Shown: positions 34,598-44,446, counted from the first letter of the stretch. The stretch: DNA of 64,000 bases from Cryobacterium arcticum (GCF_003185895.1 NZ_QHLY01000012.1:62001-126000), one strand, 5' to 3'. A program made the numbers and translations. Notes: generated from the letters alone by a model not told the origin.

Positions 34598-35818
34598 ATG
34601 ACTGAGGTTCCCCAGCCCATCGCAGAGCTGTACCGCGATCTGCACCGCCACCCGGAACTAGCTTTCCAGGAGACCCGCACCGCCGGCATTGCGGCGGACC
34701 GTTTGCGGGCCGCGGGCTACGACGTTCTGGAGGGAATCGGCCGCACCGGTGTCGTTGGCGTGCTCCGAAACGGCGATGGCAAGACCGTGCTCCTGCGCGC
34801 CGACATGGATGCCCTTCCGGTGGAGGAAGACACCGGACTGGATTATGCCAGCACGGTTGACGGGCTCATGCACGCCTGTGGCCACGACGTGCATGTGGCG
34901 AGTTTGATCGGGGCCGCCGATCGACTTGCGCAGACCCGCAATGAGTGGGCAGGCACGTTGATCGCGCTCTTCCAGCCAGCCGAAGAGAGCGGTGGTGGCG
35001 CACAGGCGATGTTGGAGGACGGCCTTTACGAGAAGGTGCCGGTCCCGGATGTGGTGTTGGGTCAGCACGTCGGTCCTGCGCCAGCGGGCGCAGTCGGCGC
35101 GCATCCTGGTCCAGCGTTCGCAGGCGCCAACAGTATCGACATCACGGTTTATGGACGCGGCGGGCACGGCTCCCGCCCGGAGACGACCATCGATCCGATC
35201 GTATTGGCAGCCGCAATCGTTCTTCGGTTGCAGACCATCGTCGCTCGAGAGGTAGCGCCGCAAGAGACAGCAGTCGTCACGGTTGGCCGCATCGTCGCCG
35301 GAACGAAGAACAACATCATCCCTGACACGGCGACCCTCGGTCTCAGTGTTCGCGCGTTCACCGAGGATGTGCGTGTCCGGATTATCGACGCGATCGAGCG
35401 CATCGTGAGTGCCGAAGCCGCGGCCTCCGGTGCGCCGGAGCCACGAATCCACTACGCGGAGTCGTTTCCCGTGCTGGTCAACGACGTCCGCGGTGCGGAG
35501 CGCACCAACGATGCATTCCGCGCTGCCTTCGGCGGCGCCAGCGTGCTCGATCCTGGAGAAGTCAGCGGCAGCGAGGACGTCGGACTGCTCGCAATCGCAG
35601 CGGGTGCGCCGCTCGTCTACTGGATCCTCGGCGGAGCCGACACCCCGTCATATCTGGCTGCCGCTGCCGCAGGCACCCTGGACCGCGATGTGCCATCCAA
35701 CCACTCGCCACACTTCGCGCCCGTTATCGAACCGACACTCACACGAGGCATCGAGGCGCTTGTCACAGCGGCGCGGACCTGGCTCTCACGTGACCGTGAA
35801 CGATCGATTCAGGGATGA
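34598..35818 (+). CDS. M20-family amidohydrolase
   Basis: 406 aa. LHRHPELAFQETRTA opens the family, the metal-binding motifs are RADMDALPVEE and HACGHDVHVASLIGAA, and FQPAEESGGGAQAML carries the catalytic glutamates. GGHGSRPE is the dimerisation-domain histidine region. It fits IAA-amino-acid hydrolase/HipO-like enzymes that cleave N-acyl amino acids. The start follows GCAGGATGAGAAT. The 3' end overlaps the convergent acetyltransferase by 10 bp. Confidence 0.92.
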   Translation: MTEVPQPIAELYRDLHRHPELAFQETRTAGIAADRLRAAGYDVLEGIGRTGVVGVLRNGDGKTVLLRADMDALPVEEDTGLDYASTVDGLMHACGHDVHVASLIGAADRLAQTRNEWAGTLIALFQPAEESGGGAQAMLEDGLYEKVPVPDVVLGQHVGPAPAGAVGAHPGPAFAGANSIDITVYGRGGHGSRPETTIDPIVLAAAIVLRLQTIVAREVAPQETAVVTVGRIVAGTKNNIIPDTATLGLSVRAFTEDVRVRIIDAIERIVSAEAAASGAPEPRIHYAESFPVLVNDVRGAERTNDAFRAAFGGASVLDPGEVSGSEDVGLLAIAAGAPLVYWILGGADTPSYLAAAAAGTLDRDVPSNHSPHFAPVIEPTLTRGIEALVTAARTWLSRDRERSIQG

Positions 35819-36378
35819 TTGTTGCGCCACTCGTGGTCTAGGAGCGCGTATTGATACCCGTCGACCCACCCAAGTTCGGCGTGCCAGGAGTCTTGAATTC
35901 CATGTTGCTCTCGGCGCATTCCCGCCTTTTCGAGCACTCGCACCGAGGCCATGTTGTCGGCGTTGCAGCTAGCCATGACCCGCCGAAGGCCGAGCCTGTC
36001 GAATGCTGCGCACAGAAGGCCTCGGGCCAAGTCGGTGCCGAATCCCCTCCCCGCGCAGTCGGGCTCAAGCATGTAGCCCATGACGCCTTGGGTGCGTTGG
36101 GGCATGCCTGGCTGCCCCATGCCGTCAACGAGGTCGAGGAAACCCATCCCGACAATCTCGCCATCACACTGGGCGACGCACGAAAAATCTGTGTCGCTGG
36201 TCGGAATGCTGAGCCACTCCTGTCGAAATGTTTCAGGCTCGACGCGGGTGCGCAGCATGAAACGGTTTACGACCGGGTTGTTTCGCAGCGCAAGTATCTG
36301 CGCGAGGTCGTCTGATCGAACGTCTCGGAGGAGCAGCGCTCCACTAGAGGCAGGCCAAGGAGAGGTAAGCACTCGCAT
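35809..36378 (-). CDS. GNAT acetyltransferase, RimJ/RimL type
   Basis: 189 aa. LLLRDVRSDDLAQILALRNNPVVNRFM opens the RimJ/RimL pattern; the acetyl-CoA loop is YMLEPDCAGRGFGTDLARGLL, and VMASCNADNMASVRVLEKAGMRREQ completes the site. It should acetylate an amino group of a small molecule or protein N-terminus. Convergent with the amidohydrolase gene. Confidence 0.88.
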   Translation of the reverse strand: MRVLTSPWPASSGALLLRDVRSDDLAQILALRNNPVVNRFMLRTRVEPETFRQEWLSIPTSDTDFSCVAQCDGEIVGMGFLDLVDGMGQPGMPQRTQGVMGYMLEPDCAGRGFGTDLARGLLCAAFDRLGLRRVMASCNADNMASVRVLEKAGMRREQHGIQDSWHAELGWVDGYQYALLDHEWRNNHP

Positions 36379-36506
36379 ATTTTGGCAGAGTGGTCAGCGA
36401 ACGTGGCCAACTAGAAGCTATCCTGTCTGGACTCCCGCGGGCACTTCGCGAGTCAGTCGTTCACAAACCTTTTACAAACTGGCACTGTTTTCGGACCGTC
36501 CAGTAG

Positions 36507-37031
36507 TCACGAGATGTTGACTGTCTTGGCGACCTCCGACGCGGCCTGAGCAGGCGTGAACTCCGTGGTATCGATGACGTGGGCCTCTTTGCCCAACCAG
36601 GACTGGAAGGCCTCGGCGTAGGGGGAGAGGTAGCTGAATCGAAACGAGGAGGGGCCCATCACGGAGTCGTCCTGAATTCGTTTCCGGAGGGTGCCTTGAT
36701 CGGCGTGGAGCACGAAGTGATGCACTGGAATGTCGTAGGAGGCCAAGCCCTGGCTGATTTCCCGCCAGTAGGGCTCGACCAACACAGTCATCGGCATCAC
36801 CAGAGTGCCACCGGTGTAGTCGAGGATGCGGCGAGCCGTCTCGACTACGAGGGGCCGCCACGGAGGCCAGTGCTGGAAGTTATCCGTCTTAGGTAGCCCC
36901 GGGTAAACGTCCATGAGTGTTTCGCCGACCTTCTCGGCATCAAACACACGGGAGTCGGCGATGAGCTGCTGCACGAGAGCAGCGGTCGTCGTCTTCCCGA
37001 CGCCATGCGTGCCGTTGAGCCATATGATCAT
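36507..37031 (-). CDS. P-loop ATPase, TmrB-like
   Basis: 174 aa. Walker A GTHGVGKTT lies at residues 7-15. Short conserved segments such as LMDVYPGLPKTDNFQHWPPWRPLV and VLHADQGTLRKRIQDD match AAA-type small kinases related to tunicamycin-resistance TmrB. The product may phosphorylate a nucleoside-like compound or confer tolerance; this is inference. No ribosome site of note. It is followed on the same strand by an ABC exporter gene, 75 bp further right in map terms. Confidence 0.8.
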   Translation of the reverse strand: MIIWLNGTHGVGKTTTAALVQQLIADSRVFDAEKVGETLMDVYPGLPKTDNFQHWPPWRPLVVETARRILDYTGGTLVMPMTVLVEPYWREISQGLASYDIPVHHFVLHADQGTLRKRIQDDSVMGPSSFRFSYLSPYAEAFQSWLGKEAHVIDTTEFTPAQAASEVAKTVNIS

Positions 37032-37106
37032 CGGCCCATGCTAGCGATACCGCTTCCACGCGCCCGAAAGCCGGCCCATATCGCGCGGAGGCACCGAGGT
37101 CAGTGA

Positions 37107-39008
37107 CTACGTCCGGCTCATCGCTTCCTCATCGGCCGCAACATTCTTCTGCACGGCGAACTGGGTCCGGTGCAATTCTTCGTACCGCCCGCCCATAGCC
37201 AGCAGTTCCTCGTGCGTACCGCGTTCCACGATCGAGCCGTCCTCGACCACGAGGATCAGATCTGCGCTGCGGATGGTGGAGAGACGGTGCGCGATGACCA
37301 TCGCGGTGCGTCCCTCGAGCGCCTCGCTGAGCGCCGCCTGCACGGCGGCCTCAGACGTCGAGTCCAGCGCCGCGGTCGCCTCGTCGAGGATGACGACGCG
37401 CGGCTGGGCGAGCAGAAGCCTCGCGATGGTCATCCGCTGGCGCTCGCCGCCGGACAGCCGGTAGCCACGCTCGCCCACCATGGTGTCCAGCTGGTCCGGC
37501 AGGGACCGGATGAGCGGCTCGAGCCGCGCACGGCGCACGGCGTCCCACACCTCGTCGTCGGACGCCTCCGGCCTCGCGAGGCGCAGATTGGAGAGGATGG
37601 TCTCGTGGAACAGGTGGCCGTCTTGCGTCACCATGCCCAGGGTGTGCCGCATGGAGGCGAACGTGACATCGCGGACATCCGTGCCTGCGAGGCGCACGGC
37701 ACCGCTGTCGACGTCATACAGGCGCGAGAGGAGTTGCGCAATCGTGGACTTGCCGGCGCCCGACGTGCCAACGAGGGCAACGGTCTGCCCCGGCTCGATC
37801 CTGAAGGACACGCCGTGCAGCACCTCCTCGCCGCCGCGGGTGTCCAGCGTGGACACTTCCTCGAGAGAGGCGAGGGACACCTTGTCGGCGGATGGGTAGG
37901 CGAAGCGCACGTTGTCGAACTCGACGGACACCGGGCCTTCGGGGACGGCGACGGCGTCGGGCTTCTCCTTGATGAGCGGGTCGAGGTCCAGCACCTCGAA
38001 GACGCGCTCGAAGCTGACCACCGCGCTCATGATCTCCACCCGTGCGTTCGCGAGGCCGGTGAGCGGCGCGTAGAGGCGGGTGAGGAGCAGCGCCAGGGTG
38101 ACCACGTCACCGGTGTTCAGCTGGCCGGCGAGTGCGAGGGTGCCGCCGAGGCCATAGACGAGCGCGAGGGCGAGAGCGGACACGAGCATGAGTGCGGTGA
38201 AGAAGACGAACTGCAGCATCGCGGACCGGACCCCGATGTCGCGCACGCGGGCGGCGCGCACGCGGAACTCCTCGGCCTCCTCGTCGGGCCGGCCGAACAG
38301 CTTGACGAGGGTGGCGCCCGGTGCCGAGAAGCGCTCGGTCATCTGCGTGCTCATGGCGGAGTTGTGATCGGCGGCCTCGCGGCGCAGCGCGGCGAGGCGG
38401 CTGCCCATGCGGCGCGCGGGGACCAGGAAGATGGGGAGCATGATCACGGCGAGAACCGTCACGAGCCACGACGTGCTGAGCATGACGATCAGGGTGAGGA
38501 TCAGCGCCACGAGGTTCGTGACCACGCCGGACAGCGTGCCGCTGAAGGCCTGCTGAGCGCCGATCACATCGTTGTTGAGGCGGCTGACGAGGGCGCCCGT
38601 GCGGGTGCGGGTGAAGAACGCGATCGGCATCTTCTGCACGTGGTTGAAGACGGCGGTGCGGAGGTCCAGGATGACGCCTTCGCCGATCCTCGCCGAGTAC
38701 CAGCGCGTCACGAGTGACACGCCGGCGTCGGCCACGGCGACGAGGGCGATGACGACGGCGAGCCGAACGATCGTGCTGACCGCGCCTTGGGCGACGATGA
38801 CGTCGACCACCTGGCCGGCGAGTACCGGCGTCGCGACCGCGAGGAAGGCTCCCACGGTGGAGAGGGTGATGAAGATCAGCAGCTTGGACCGGTAGGGCAC
38901 CGCGAACGTCAGGATGCGCCGCACCGACTCGCGGGAGAAGCCGTGCTTGCCGTCTCTGGCACTCGAGATCTTGTAGAGCGAGCTCCAGGCCGCGCCTTCC
39001 ATGCTCAT
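37107..39008 (-). CDS. ABC exporter, fused membrane and ATPase domains
   Basis: 633 aa. Six membrane segments lie at about residues 35-330 with the exchange-loop sequence EEFRVRAARVRDIGV, then the nucleotide-binding domain with Walker A GTSGAGKST, signature LSGGERQR, Walker B VVILDEATAALDS and switch AHRLSTI. It is a half-transporter homodimer of the MsbA/LmrA type, exporting lipids or drugs. GGAAGGAACCTCA before the ATG at 39008 sets the start. Confidence 0.92.
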   Translation of the reverse strand: MSMEGAAWSSLYKISSARDGKHGFSRESVRRILTFAVPYRSKLLIFITLSTVGAFLAVATPVLAGQVVDVIVAQGAVSTIVRLAVVIALVAVADAGVSLVTRWYSARIGEGVILDLRTAVFNHVQKMPIAFFTRTRTGALVSRLNNDVIGAQQAFSGTLSGVVTNLVALILTLIVMLSTSWLVTVLAVIMLPIFLVPARRMGSRLAALRREAADHNSAMSTQMTERFSAPGATLVKLFGRPDEEAEEFRVRAARVRDIGVRSAMLQFVFFTALMLVSALALALVYGLGGTLALAGQLNTGDVVTLALLLTRLYAPLTGLANARVEIMSAVVSFERVFEVLDLDPLIKEKPDAVAVPEGPVSVEFDNVRFAYPSADKVSLASLEEVSTLDTRGGEEVLHGVSFRIEPGQTVALVGTSGAGKSTIAQLLSRLYDVDSGAVRLAGTDVRDVTFASMRHTLGMVTQDGHLFHETILSNLRLARPEASDDEVWDAVRRARLEPLIRSLPDQLDTMVGERGYRLSGGERQRMTIARLLLAQPRVVILDEATAALDSTSEAAVQAALSEALEGRTAMVIAHRLSTIRSADLILVVEDGSIVERGTHEELLAMGGRYEELHRTQFAVQKNVAADEEAMSRT

Positions 39009-39123
39009 TGAGGTTCCTTCCGTGGGCAACAGTCCAGCTTAGATGCCGGTTGCCCGAGCTCGGTTCCCTCACGCCTGTCGTCCGTCAGTCAGTCTGAGAC
39101 GCCCGCGTGGCAACCTACTCGCG

Positions 39124-39894
39124 TTAGGCCGGTTCTTCGGATGCCACGATTACCGTGATCCCTGCTTCCCTTGCGTCGAACATGACTGCAGCGGGCACAC
39201 CGCGGGTGGTGACGATCGTGTCCAGGTCTGTCAGCTTGCCAAATCGGTGAGCGGCCGTGCGTTCGAACTTGTCGGGGGTGGCGACCAGCACAACGCGCCG
39301 CGCGCATTCGATGGCGGCCCGCTTGACTTGAGCATCTCCCCATCCGGCTACAGTGAGACCGGTTTCCGGGTCGGCTGCGCACGCGCCGAGGATAGCGAGG
39401 TCAAACCTCATCGCCCGAACCGCTTCCGCTGCACCCGGTCCCGTGAATGCCAGGTCGCCGTGCCCGACTACGCCTCCCGGCACGATCACTTCGTTTCCCG
39501 GCTTTCGGGCCAACGCAGCGGCAGCATGTAGCGATAGCGCCATGGCAGTGATGCCAAGGCCGGAGAGTTCTTCCGCAACGGCCAGCGCCGTCGTGCCGTT
39601 GTCGATGAGCACGGAATCACCAAGCGAGATGAGGCCGGCGGCCGTTCGAGCGAGCATCAATTTGTCCGCAGCGTCAGCGCTGCGGCGAATCTCGAACGGA
39701 TACTCTGCCCCGCGTTGAGGCACGGGTGCGGCACCACCCCGAACGCGTCTCAGGGCGCCTTGCTCGGACAGTTCCACTAAATCGCGCCGGATGCTGACGG
39801 CAGAGGCACCCGTGAGGGTGACCAGATCGTCGACGGAGCGAGCGCCGGAGTCGACGGAGCGAATGATCAATCGCTGGCGTTCTGATCGTTGCAT
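39124..39894 (-). CDS. DeoR-family transcriptional regulator
   Basis: 256 aa. HTH at residues 5-60 (RSVDDLVTLTGASAVSIRRDLVELSEQGALRRVRGGA) and a sugar-phosphate-binding DeoRC domain with IDNGTTALAVAEEL, IVPGGVVGHG and VLVATPDKFERTAAHRFG. It is divergent from an MFS transporter at 39925 with only 30 bp between the starts, so it likely regulates that gene and itself. Confidence 0.9.
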   Translation of the reverse strand: MQRSERQRLIIRSVDSGARSVDDLVTLTGASAVSIRRDLVELSEQGALRRVRGGAAPVPQRGAEYPFEIRRSADAADKLMLARTAAGLISLGDSVLIDNGTTALAVAEELSGLGITAMALSLHAAAALARKPGNEVIVPGGVVGHGDLAFTGPGAAEAVRAMRFDLAILGACAADPETGLTVAGWGDAQVKRAAIECARRVVLVATPDKFERTAAHRFGKLTDLDTIVTTRGVPAAVMFDAREAGITVIVASEEPA

Positions 39895-39924
39895 GTGATC
39901 ATTCTAGATCGTACAGTGCTCGCT

Positions 39925-41109
39925 ATGACAACGACAGGCACAGCATCCAGAGCGGCTCCAGCGGGTGTGGGAATCATGTTCGCGAGCAACGGGGCCGTCT
40001 TCGCAGCGCTGCTCCCGTGGTACCCCCTGCTCTCCCAACGGCTGGACCTTGGCGCAGCAGAGTTCGGCTTGATCGTGGCAGCTTTCGCTGTCGGCGCGAT
40101 TGCTTCATCGGCTCTGCCAACACCGCTCATAGCTCGATTCGGGGCGATACCGGTAGCCGTGTTCGGCACGGCCCTCGTGGGCGTCACGGTCGCCGCAGCC
40201 GCGTGGGCTAGCTCGAGCTGGATGCTCGCGGTGACCATTTTTCTCATCGGCTTCTTCGACGCCATCGTGGACGTAGCCCAGAACATTGCCGGCATCAGAG
40301 TCCAAGATCTGGCCGGGCGCTCCATCCTTTCGTCGATGCACGCGCTGTGGAGCCTTGGCGGAGTCGCCAGTGGCGCCATCGCCACCCTGGCCGCAGCCGG
40401 AGGGGTCGACGTGCGAGTCTTCCTCGCGGTGGCTGGAGCAATGTGTTTCCTGCTCGTCATCGCGGGCGGTTGGTTGGTCGGGCCCGCTGCGCAGACGCCA
40501 GTGGCGACGACCGCGGATGCCGCTCGCCCGCGTGGGGGACTGAGACTCGCCTTCGTGGCCGCATTGCCGCTTATTGCAATCGCGATCTGCGGGACGATGC
40601 TGGAAGACGTCGCTAACAACTGGGCGGCTATGTCAGCGGTGCAGATCGGAGGAATGCCGGTCGCCCTCGCCGGCCTCGCGTTCACCGTCACCATCGGCAG
40701 CCAGTGCGTAGGTCGATTCTCAGGCGATCTGCTCATCAACCGTTTCGGACGGGCTGCAGTCGCACGCGCGGGCGGGTTCCTTATCGCGGCGGGAGCGCTG
40801 CTTGTCGTCAGCACGCACGACCAGGTCGTGACGCTGCTGCTCGGCCTCGCGATGGCCGGCTACGGCTCCGCCACGCTCGTGCCCAGCGCACTGACCGCTG
40901 CCGCCGCACTCCCTGGAATCAGCGCGGGCGCCGGGGTCACTCTGGTCAGTTGGCTCATGCGGATCGGATTCCTCGTCACCAGCCCCCTCATTGGCGGCCT
41001 AACAGAAGCCACCGATCTCAGATGGGGCCTCTGCGTGCTGATGGTGGTCGGAGTGGTGGTCATTCTTCTCGCACCAACTGTCTCGCGGTCAAGGAAGACG
41101 ATGCCCTAG
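39925..41109 (+). CDS. MFS transporter
   Basis: 394 aa with 12 predicted spans. GIMFASNGAVFAALLPWYPLL opens the family, with a loop AIVDVAQNIAGIRVQDLAGRSILSSMHALWSLGG found in the MFS group that includes sugar and drug exporters of actinobacteria. It is divergent from the DeoR regulator, whose sugar-phosphate-type domain suggests a sugar-related role. The ATG has no strong ribosome site; an in-frame start 36 nt upstream overlaps the DeoR gene. Confidence 0.85.
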   Translation: MTTTGTASRAAPAGVGIMFASNGAVFAALLPWYPLLSQRLDLGAAEFGLIVAAFAVGAIASSALPTPLIARFGAIPVAVFGTALVGVTVAAAAWASSSWMLAVTIFLIGFFDAIVDVAQNIAGIRVQDLAGRSILSSMHALWSLGGVASGAIATLAAAGGVDVRVFLAVAGAMCFLLVIAGGWLVGPAAQTPVATTADAARPRGGLRLAFVAALPLIAIAICGTMLEDVANNWAAMSAVQIGGMPVALAGLAFTVTIGSQCVGRFSGDLLINRFGRAAVARAGGFLIAAGALLVVSTHDQVVTLLLGLAMAGYGSATLVPSALTAAAALPGISAGAGVTLVSWLMRIGFLVTSPLIGGLTEATDLRWGLCVLMVVGVVVILLAPTVSRSRKTMP

Positions 41110-41177
41110 ACGCGCACTGTTCCACACCGCACACCGTCAAAAAGATCGACTCGCCCACGCTTGAGGAGTACGAAGAT

Positions 41178-41375
41178 ATGAAACGAGAACTTGCGCCCCG
41201 CACGCTCCGACTGGCACGACGAACGCCGCTCTCTCAATGCCTCGCACGCGCTGGTGTCGCGATCAATAGTGCAGCCACCACCATTGCTGTTATCTGGTCG
41301 GCAGCAGCTGAGACGGCTTCTGTTGCTTGGTTTGCAGCTCAGTCCAATGACTCCCGCTACGAGGATCCTCGGTAG
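41178..41375 (+). CDS. Possible small protein
   Basis: 65 aa, starting with GAGGAG 12 nt before an ATG. It is basic at the N-terminus (KRELAPRTLRLARRTPL), then has a weakly hydrophobic alanine-rich stretch (AINSAATTIAVIWSAAAETASVAWFA) that could be one membrane helix. No family recognised. The rest of the gap 41110-41528 holds only the likely promoter of the DUF3131 gene. Confidence 0.3.
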   Translation: MKRELAPRTLRLARRTPLSQCLARAGVAINSAATTIAVIWSAAAETASVAWFAAQSNDSRYEDPR

Positions 41376-41528
41376 GTCAGCGCCCGCCCGGCCTTGAGAA
41401 TTCCTTGCATCTTGGCCATGTATGCGCTTACACTCTGAACGTGCCTAGCGCGCCTCAGATGGGTCCGGTCATCCGGTGATCGGTCGCCCGGCGCCGACGC
41501 GGTCAAAGACGACACGAAGGAACACGCT

Positions 41529-43100
41529 GTGAAACGAACACCGAAGTTTGCCGTGCTGTGCGCCGCACTGGTGGCGGGAACGCTCATCATCGCGCCGAGC
41601 GCCACCGCCGCCCCCGGCGCACCGACGGGGCCCAACGAGAAAGGTCCCTCCGGAGACATCTCGGTCCTACAGGGGTATGCCGTCGACACCTGGGCCTCGC
41701 TCGACGCCATGACCGAGAAGAAGACCGGGCTGCCCGCGGACAAGCTGCAGGGCGACCTGTCGGAGCCGAGCGACAACACTAGCCCGACCAATATCGGCGG
41801 CTACCTGTGGTCGGTCATCTCGGCGCGTGACCTGGGGATCATCAGCAAGCAGGATGCCTTCCATCGCATGAAGACGACCCTCAAGACCCTCGAGCGAATC
41901 GAGCGGCACGAGCCCAGTGGCATGTTCTACAACTGGTACTCGCCGCGCGACGGTCACAAGCTCACGACCTGGCCGGGCAGTGGCGACCCCGTCGACCCGT
42001 TCCTGAGCTCGGTCGACAACGGCTGGCTCGCCGCGTCCTTCCGCATCGTCGCCGAGGCTGAACCCCGTCTCGCCCGATCGGCCGATGCGCTGTACGCCAG
42101 TATGGACTTCGGCTACTTCCACGATCTGGCGGGCGGAGCGAACGCCGTCAACGGCGCCGGGCTCAATCGGGGCGGTTTCTGGGTGACACCCCCTCCCGGC
42201 TGTAACGTTCCCGGCAACTACGGCGACGACGGCTCTGAGCTCTACTACACCTGCCACCACTACGACACGAGTGTGAGCGAAGCGCGCATCGTGAACTACC
42301 TCGGCATCGCCAACGGGCAGATTCCCGCTGAGGCCTACTACGGCACCCTGCGCACCATGCCCGATCAGGGCTGCGACTTCGCCTGGCAGGAACAAAAGCC
42401 CACCGGCGAAACGCGGGAGTACCTCGGGGTGCCGGTTTACGAGGGCGTCTACGAGTACCGGGGAATGAAACTCGTACCGGCCTGGGGTGGCAGCATGTTC
42501 GAGGCGCTGATGCCCGACCTGCTCGTGCCCGAAGCCGACTGGGGGCCGCAATCCTGGGCCGTGAACCACCCGGCGAGCGTGCGCGCCCAGATCGAGCACG
42601 GTCTCGACGAGGCCGGCTACGGCTACTGGGGTTTCTCCCCGGCGAGTGACCCGTTCGACGAGTACGCCGAGTACGGAGTCGAGGGAGTGGGCATGAGCGC
42701 CGACGGCTACGCCTCCGACCGGGAGCGAACCAACGTTGATGCCGGCTACGAGGGATGCCGCGAGGCCAGCAAGCCGAACCCCGAGTTCGGCGATGGCGTC
42801 GTGACGCCGCACGCATCATTCCTCGCCCTTCCCTATGACAAACCGGCCGTCCTGAGCAACCTCGCGGGCATCAAGAACGACCTGGGCGCCTACGGCCCCG
42901 GCGGCTTCTACGACGCCGTCGCGACGCAGAGCGGAACCATCGCCGACCGGTATCTCTCCCTCGACCAGTCGATGATCATGGCCGCGATCGCCAACGAACT
43001 GCTCGACGACCGGCTCAAGGACTACTTCGTCGACGACGCCTTCGAGGCGGCCGTGCGTCCGCTCGTCGGAGCCCAGGTCTTCGGTTCCAGGCTGGAGTAA
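41529..43100 (+). CDS. Secreted DUF3131 (glucoamylase-like) protein
   Basis: 523 aa with a Sec signal peptide (MKRTPKFAVLCAALVAGTLI, cleavage after ATA near residue 28). The mature part carries the DUF3131 pattern: VLQGYAVDTWASLDAM, TSPTNIGGYLWSVISARDLG, LERIERHEPSGMFYNWYSP, and a conserved DNGWLAASF. The fold is a six-hairpin (alpha/alpha)6 barrel related to glucoamylase-like enzymes. GTG start after GAAGGAACACGCT. It has no anchor, so it is exported free. Adjacent transporters at 39925 and 44409 may carry its products; that is inference. Confidence 0.82.
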   Translation: MKRTPKFAVLCAALVAGTLIIAPSATAAPGAPTGPNEKGPSGDISVLQGYAVDTWASLDAMTEKKTGLPADKLQGDLSEPSDNTSPTNIGGYLWSVISARDLGIISKQDAFHRMKTTLKTLERIERHEPSGMFYNWYSPRDGHKLTTWPGSGDPVDPFLSSVDNGWLAASFRIVAEAEPRLARSADALYASMDFGYFHDLAGGANAVNGAGLNRGGFWVTPPPGCNVPGNYGDDGSELYYTCHHYDTSVSEARIVNYLGIANGQIPAEAYYGTLRTMPDQGCDFAWQEQKPTGETREYLGVPVYEGVYEYRGMKLVPAWGGSMFEALMPDLLVPEADWGPQSWAVNHPASVRAQIEHGLDEAGYGYWGFSPASDPFDEYAEYGVEGVGMSADGYASDRERTNVDAGYEGCREASKPNPEFGDGVVTPHASFLALPYDKPAVLSNLAGIKNDLGAYGPGGFYDAVATQSGTIADRYLSLDQSMIMAAIANELLDDRLKDYFVDDAFEAAVRPLVGAQVFGSRLE

Positions 43101-43108
43101 CCGCGCCG

Positions 43109-43134
43109 CCGCGCCCCGCCACCGCGGGGCGCGG
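43109..43134. terminator. Strong GC-rich stem-loop
   Basis: CCGCGCCCCGC and GCGGGGCGCGG form an 11-bp stem with a cacc loop, 8 bp after the DUF3131 stop. It lies between convergent genes and can serve both directions. No T-run. Confidence 0.75.
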
Positions 43135-43200
43135 CCGCCGTTCAACGGAAGCGTGAGCGCTCGAATCCAACGACCTGCAGAGTTCACCGTGCCGTCGATG

Positions 43201-44409
43201 TCAGCGAGCAGGGAACGATCTGCTCGGCAGAGCGATCAGTGACAGCAGCGCCGTGAGAGCGAATGCGAGGAGAACGATCCACATCACCGCCGAGGTGCCG
43301 GATGCGCCAACGATCACGCCGGCCACGAGAGTGCCGGCGCCGACTCCGAGTGTCATGGCGCTGACGACCCAGCCATTCGCTTCGGTGAGCGCAGCAGGCG
43401 GGCTGAGCTGCGAGATGCGTTCGAAGACCTGGCCGAGCGTGGGTGGGAGCATCAGCCCGGAGATTCCCGCGGCGACGACGTAGGCCCAGGTGGGAAGCGC
43501 GGTGACGGCGAGCGGGAGATACCCGACAGCGAGCAGGATGCCGCACAGGGTGAGCAGACGCTCTGGCGTGGAGCCGAGTGGCCGGATGCCGACGACGGTT
43601 GCGCCGATCAGGGCTCCGACGGCGTTCACGGCGAGAATCCACCCGGCCAGCCCGGCGTCGGCTCGAGCTGCCTCGGAGGCGGTCGCAACGATGGTGAGCG
43701 CTCCGACGGGAACGCCGATGCCGAACGTGAATGCGGCGACCCGCGCTACGGCGGGGTTAAGAATGGGCGACCGGATGCCGTTGTGAGCGGCGACGTCGCC
43801 GCGCCGCTGTCTCGAGGCAGCTTGAGGGGCGGGGTTGAGGATGAAGGCGAGCGCGCCGATGAGGCCGAGCCCGCCGGCGAACAGCAGGTTGCCGACCGGG
43901 CCGAAGACGGCGATGCCGGCGACGGTGAGCAGGGGACCGAGGATGAAAATGATCTCCTGGGCGCCAGCATCCAAACTGAAGGCTGCTTTCAACTGGGGGC
44001 CGGGGCTCACCAGCCGCGGCCACAGCGCGCGAAGCGCCGGCTCGAGCGGCGGCGTGAAGATTCCCGCGGCTGCCGCAAGTGCAACCGCCGCACCCGGTGC
44101 CGGGTCGAGCGTCAACGCCATGCCGGTGAACGCCAGAAAGCTGAGGATGCCGCTGACGGCGAGAACGGCGACCTGGCCGATCCGGTCGATGAGCCTGCTG
44201 AGAAGCGGCTGTCCCACGGCTCCGGCTACGACGTAGACGGCCGTGATGAGCCCGGCGAAAGCGAAATCCCCGCTTGTCGAATGGACGAGCTGCACGATCG
44301 CGAGAGCCGCCATCGCGCCGGGGAGCCGCCCGAGGAGGGAGGTGAACAGCAGATACCCCGTGTGCCGGGTGCGGAGCACGGAAACCATTGGGTAGGACGA
44401 GCTTGTCAT
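43201..44409 (-). CDS. MFS transporter
   Basis: 402 aa, 12 spans. LLGRLPGAMAALAIVQLVHSTSGDFAFAGLITAVYVVAGAVGQPLLSRL type blocks and LIGATVVGIRPLG are typical of MFS exporters in this group. The start was placed at the ATG before SSSYPM. It is divergent from a GntR regulator with 37 bp between the starts, where short inverted arms (TGTCA and TGACA, and CTTGT-cat-ACAAG) are possible half-sites. Confidence 0.85.
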   Translation of the reverse strand: MTSSSYPMVSVLRTRHTGYLLFTSLLGRLPGAMAALAIVQLVHSTSGDFAFAGLITAVYVVAGAVGQPLLSRLIDRIGQVAVLAVSGILSFLAFTGMALTLDPAPGAAVALAAAAGIFTPPLEPALRALWPRLVSPGPQLKAAFSLDAGAQEIIFILGPLLTVAGIAVFGPVGNLLFAGGLGLIGALAFILNPAPQAASRQRRGDVAAHNGIRSPILNPAVARVAAFTFGIGVPVGALTIVATASEAARADAGLAGWILAVNAVGALIGATVVGIRPLGSTPERLLTLCGILLAVGYLPLAVTALPTWAYVVAAGISGLMLPPTLGQVFERISQLSPPAALTEANGWVVSAMTLGVGAGTLVAGVIVGASGTSAVMWIVLLAFALTALLSLIALPSRSFPAR

Positions 44410-44446
44410 ACAAGCCAGTCTGACATAGACATGATTTGATGGTTCC

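Noticed and set aside
37170..38717. 515-codon forward frame antisense to the ABC exporter
   Set aside because: It mirrors the coding strand of a clear ABC transporter with all motifs; the frame is a by-product of GC-rich codon use.
41667..42812. 381-codon reverse frame over the DUF3131 gene
   Set aside because: No motifs, and it lies opposite a gene with signal peptide and family blocks.
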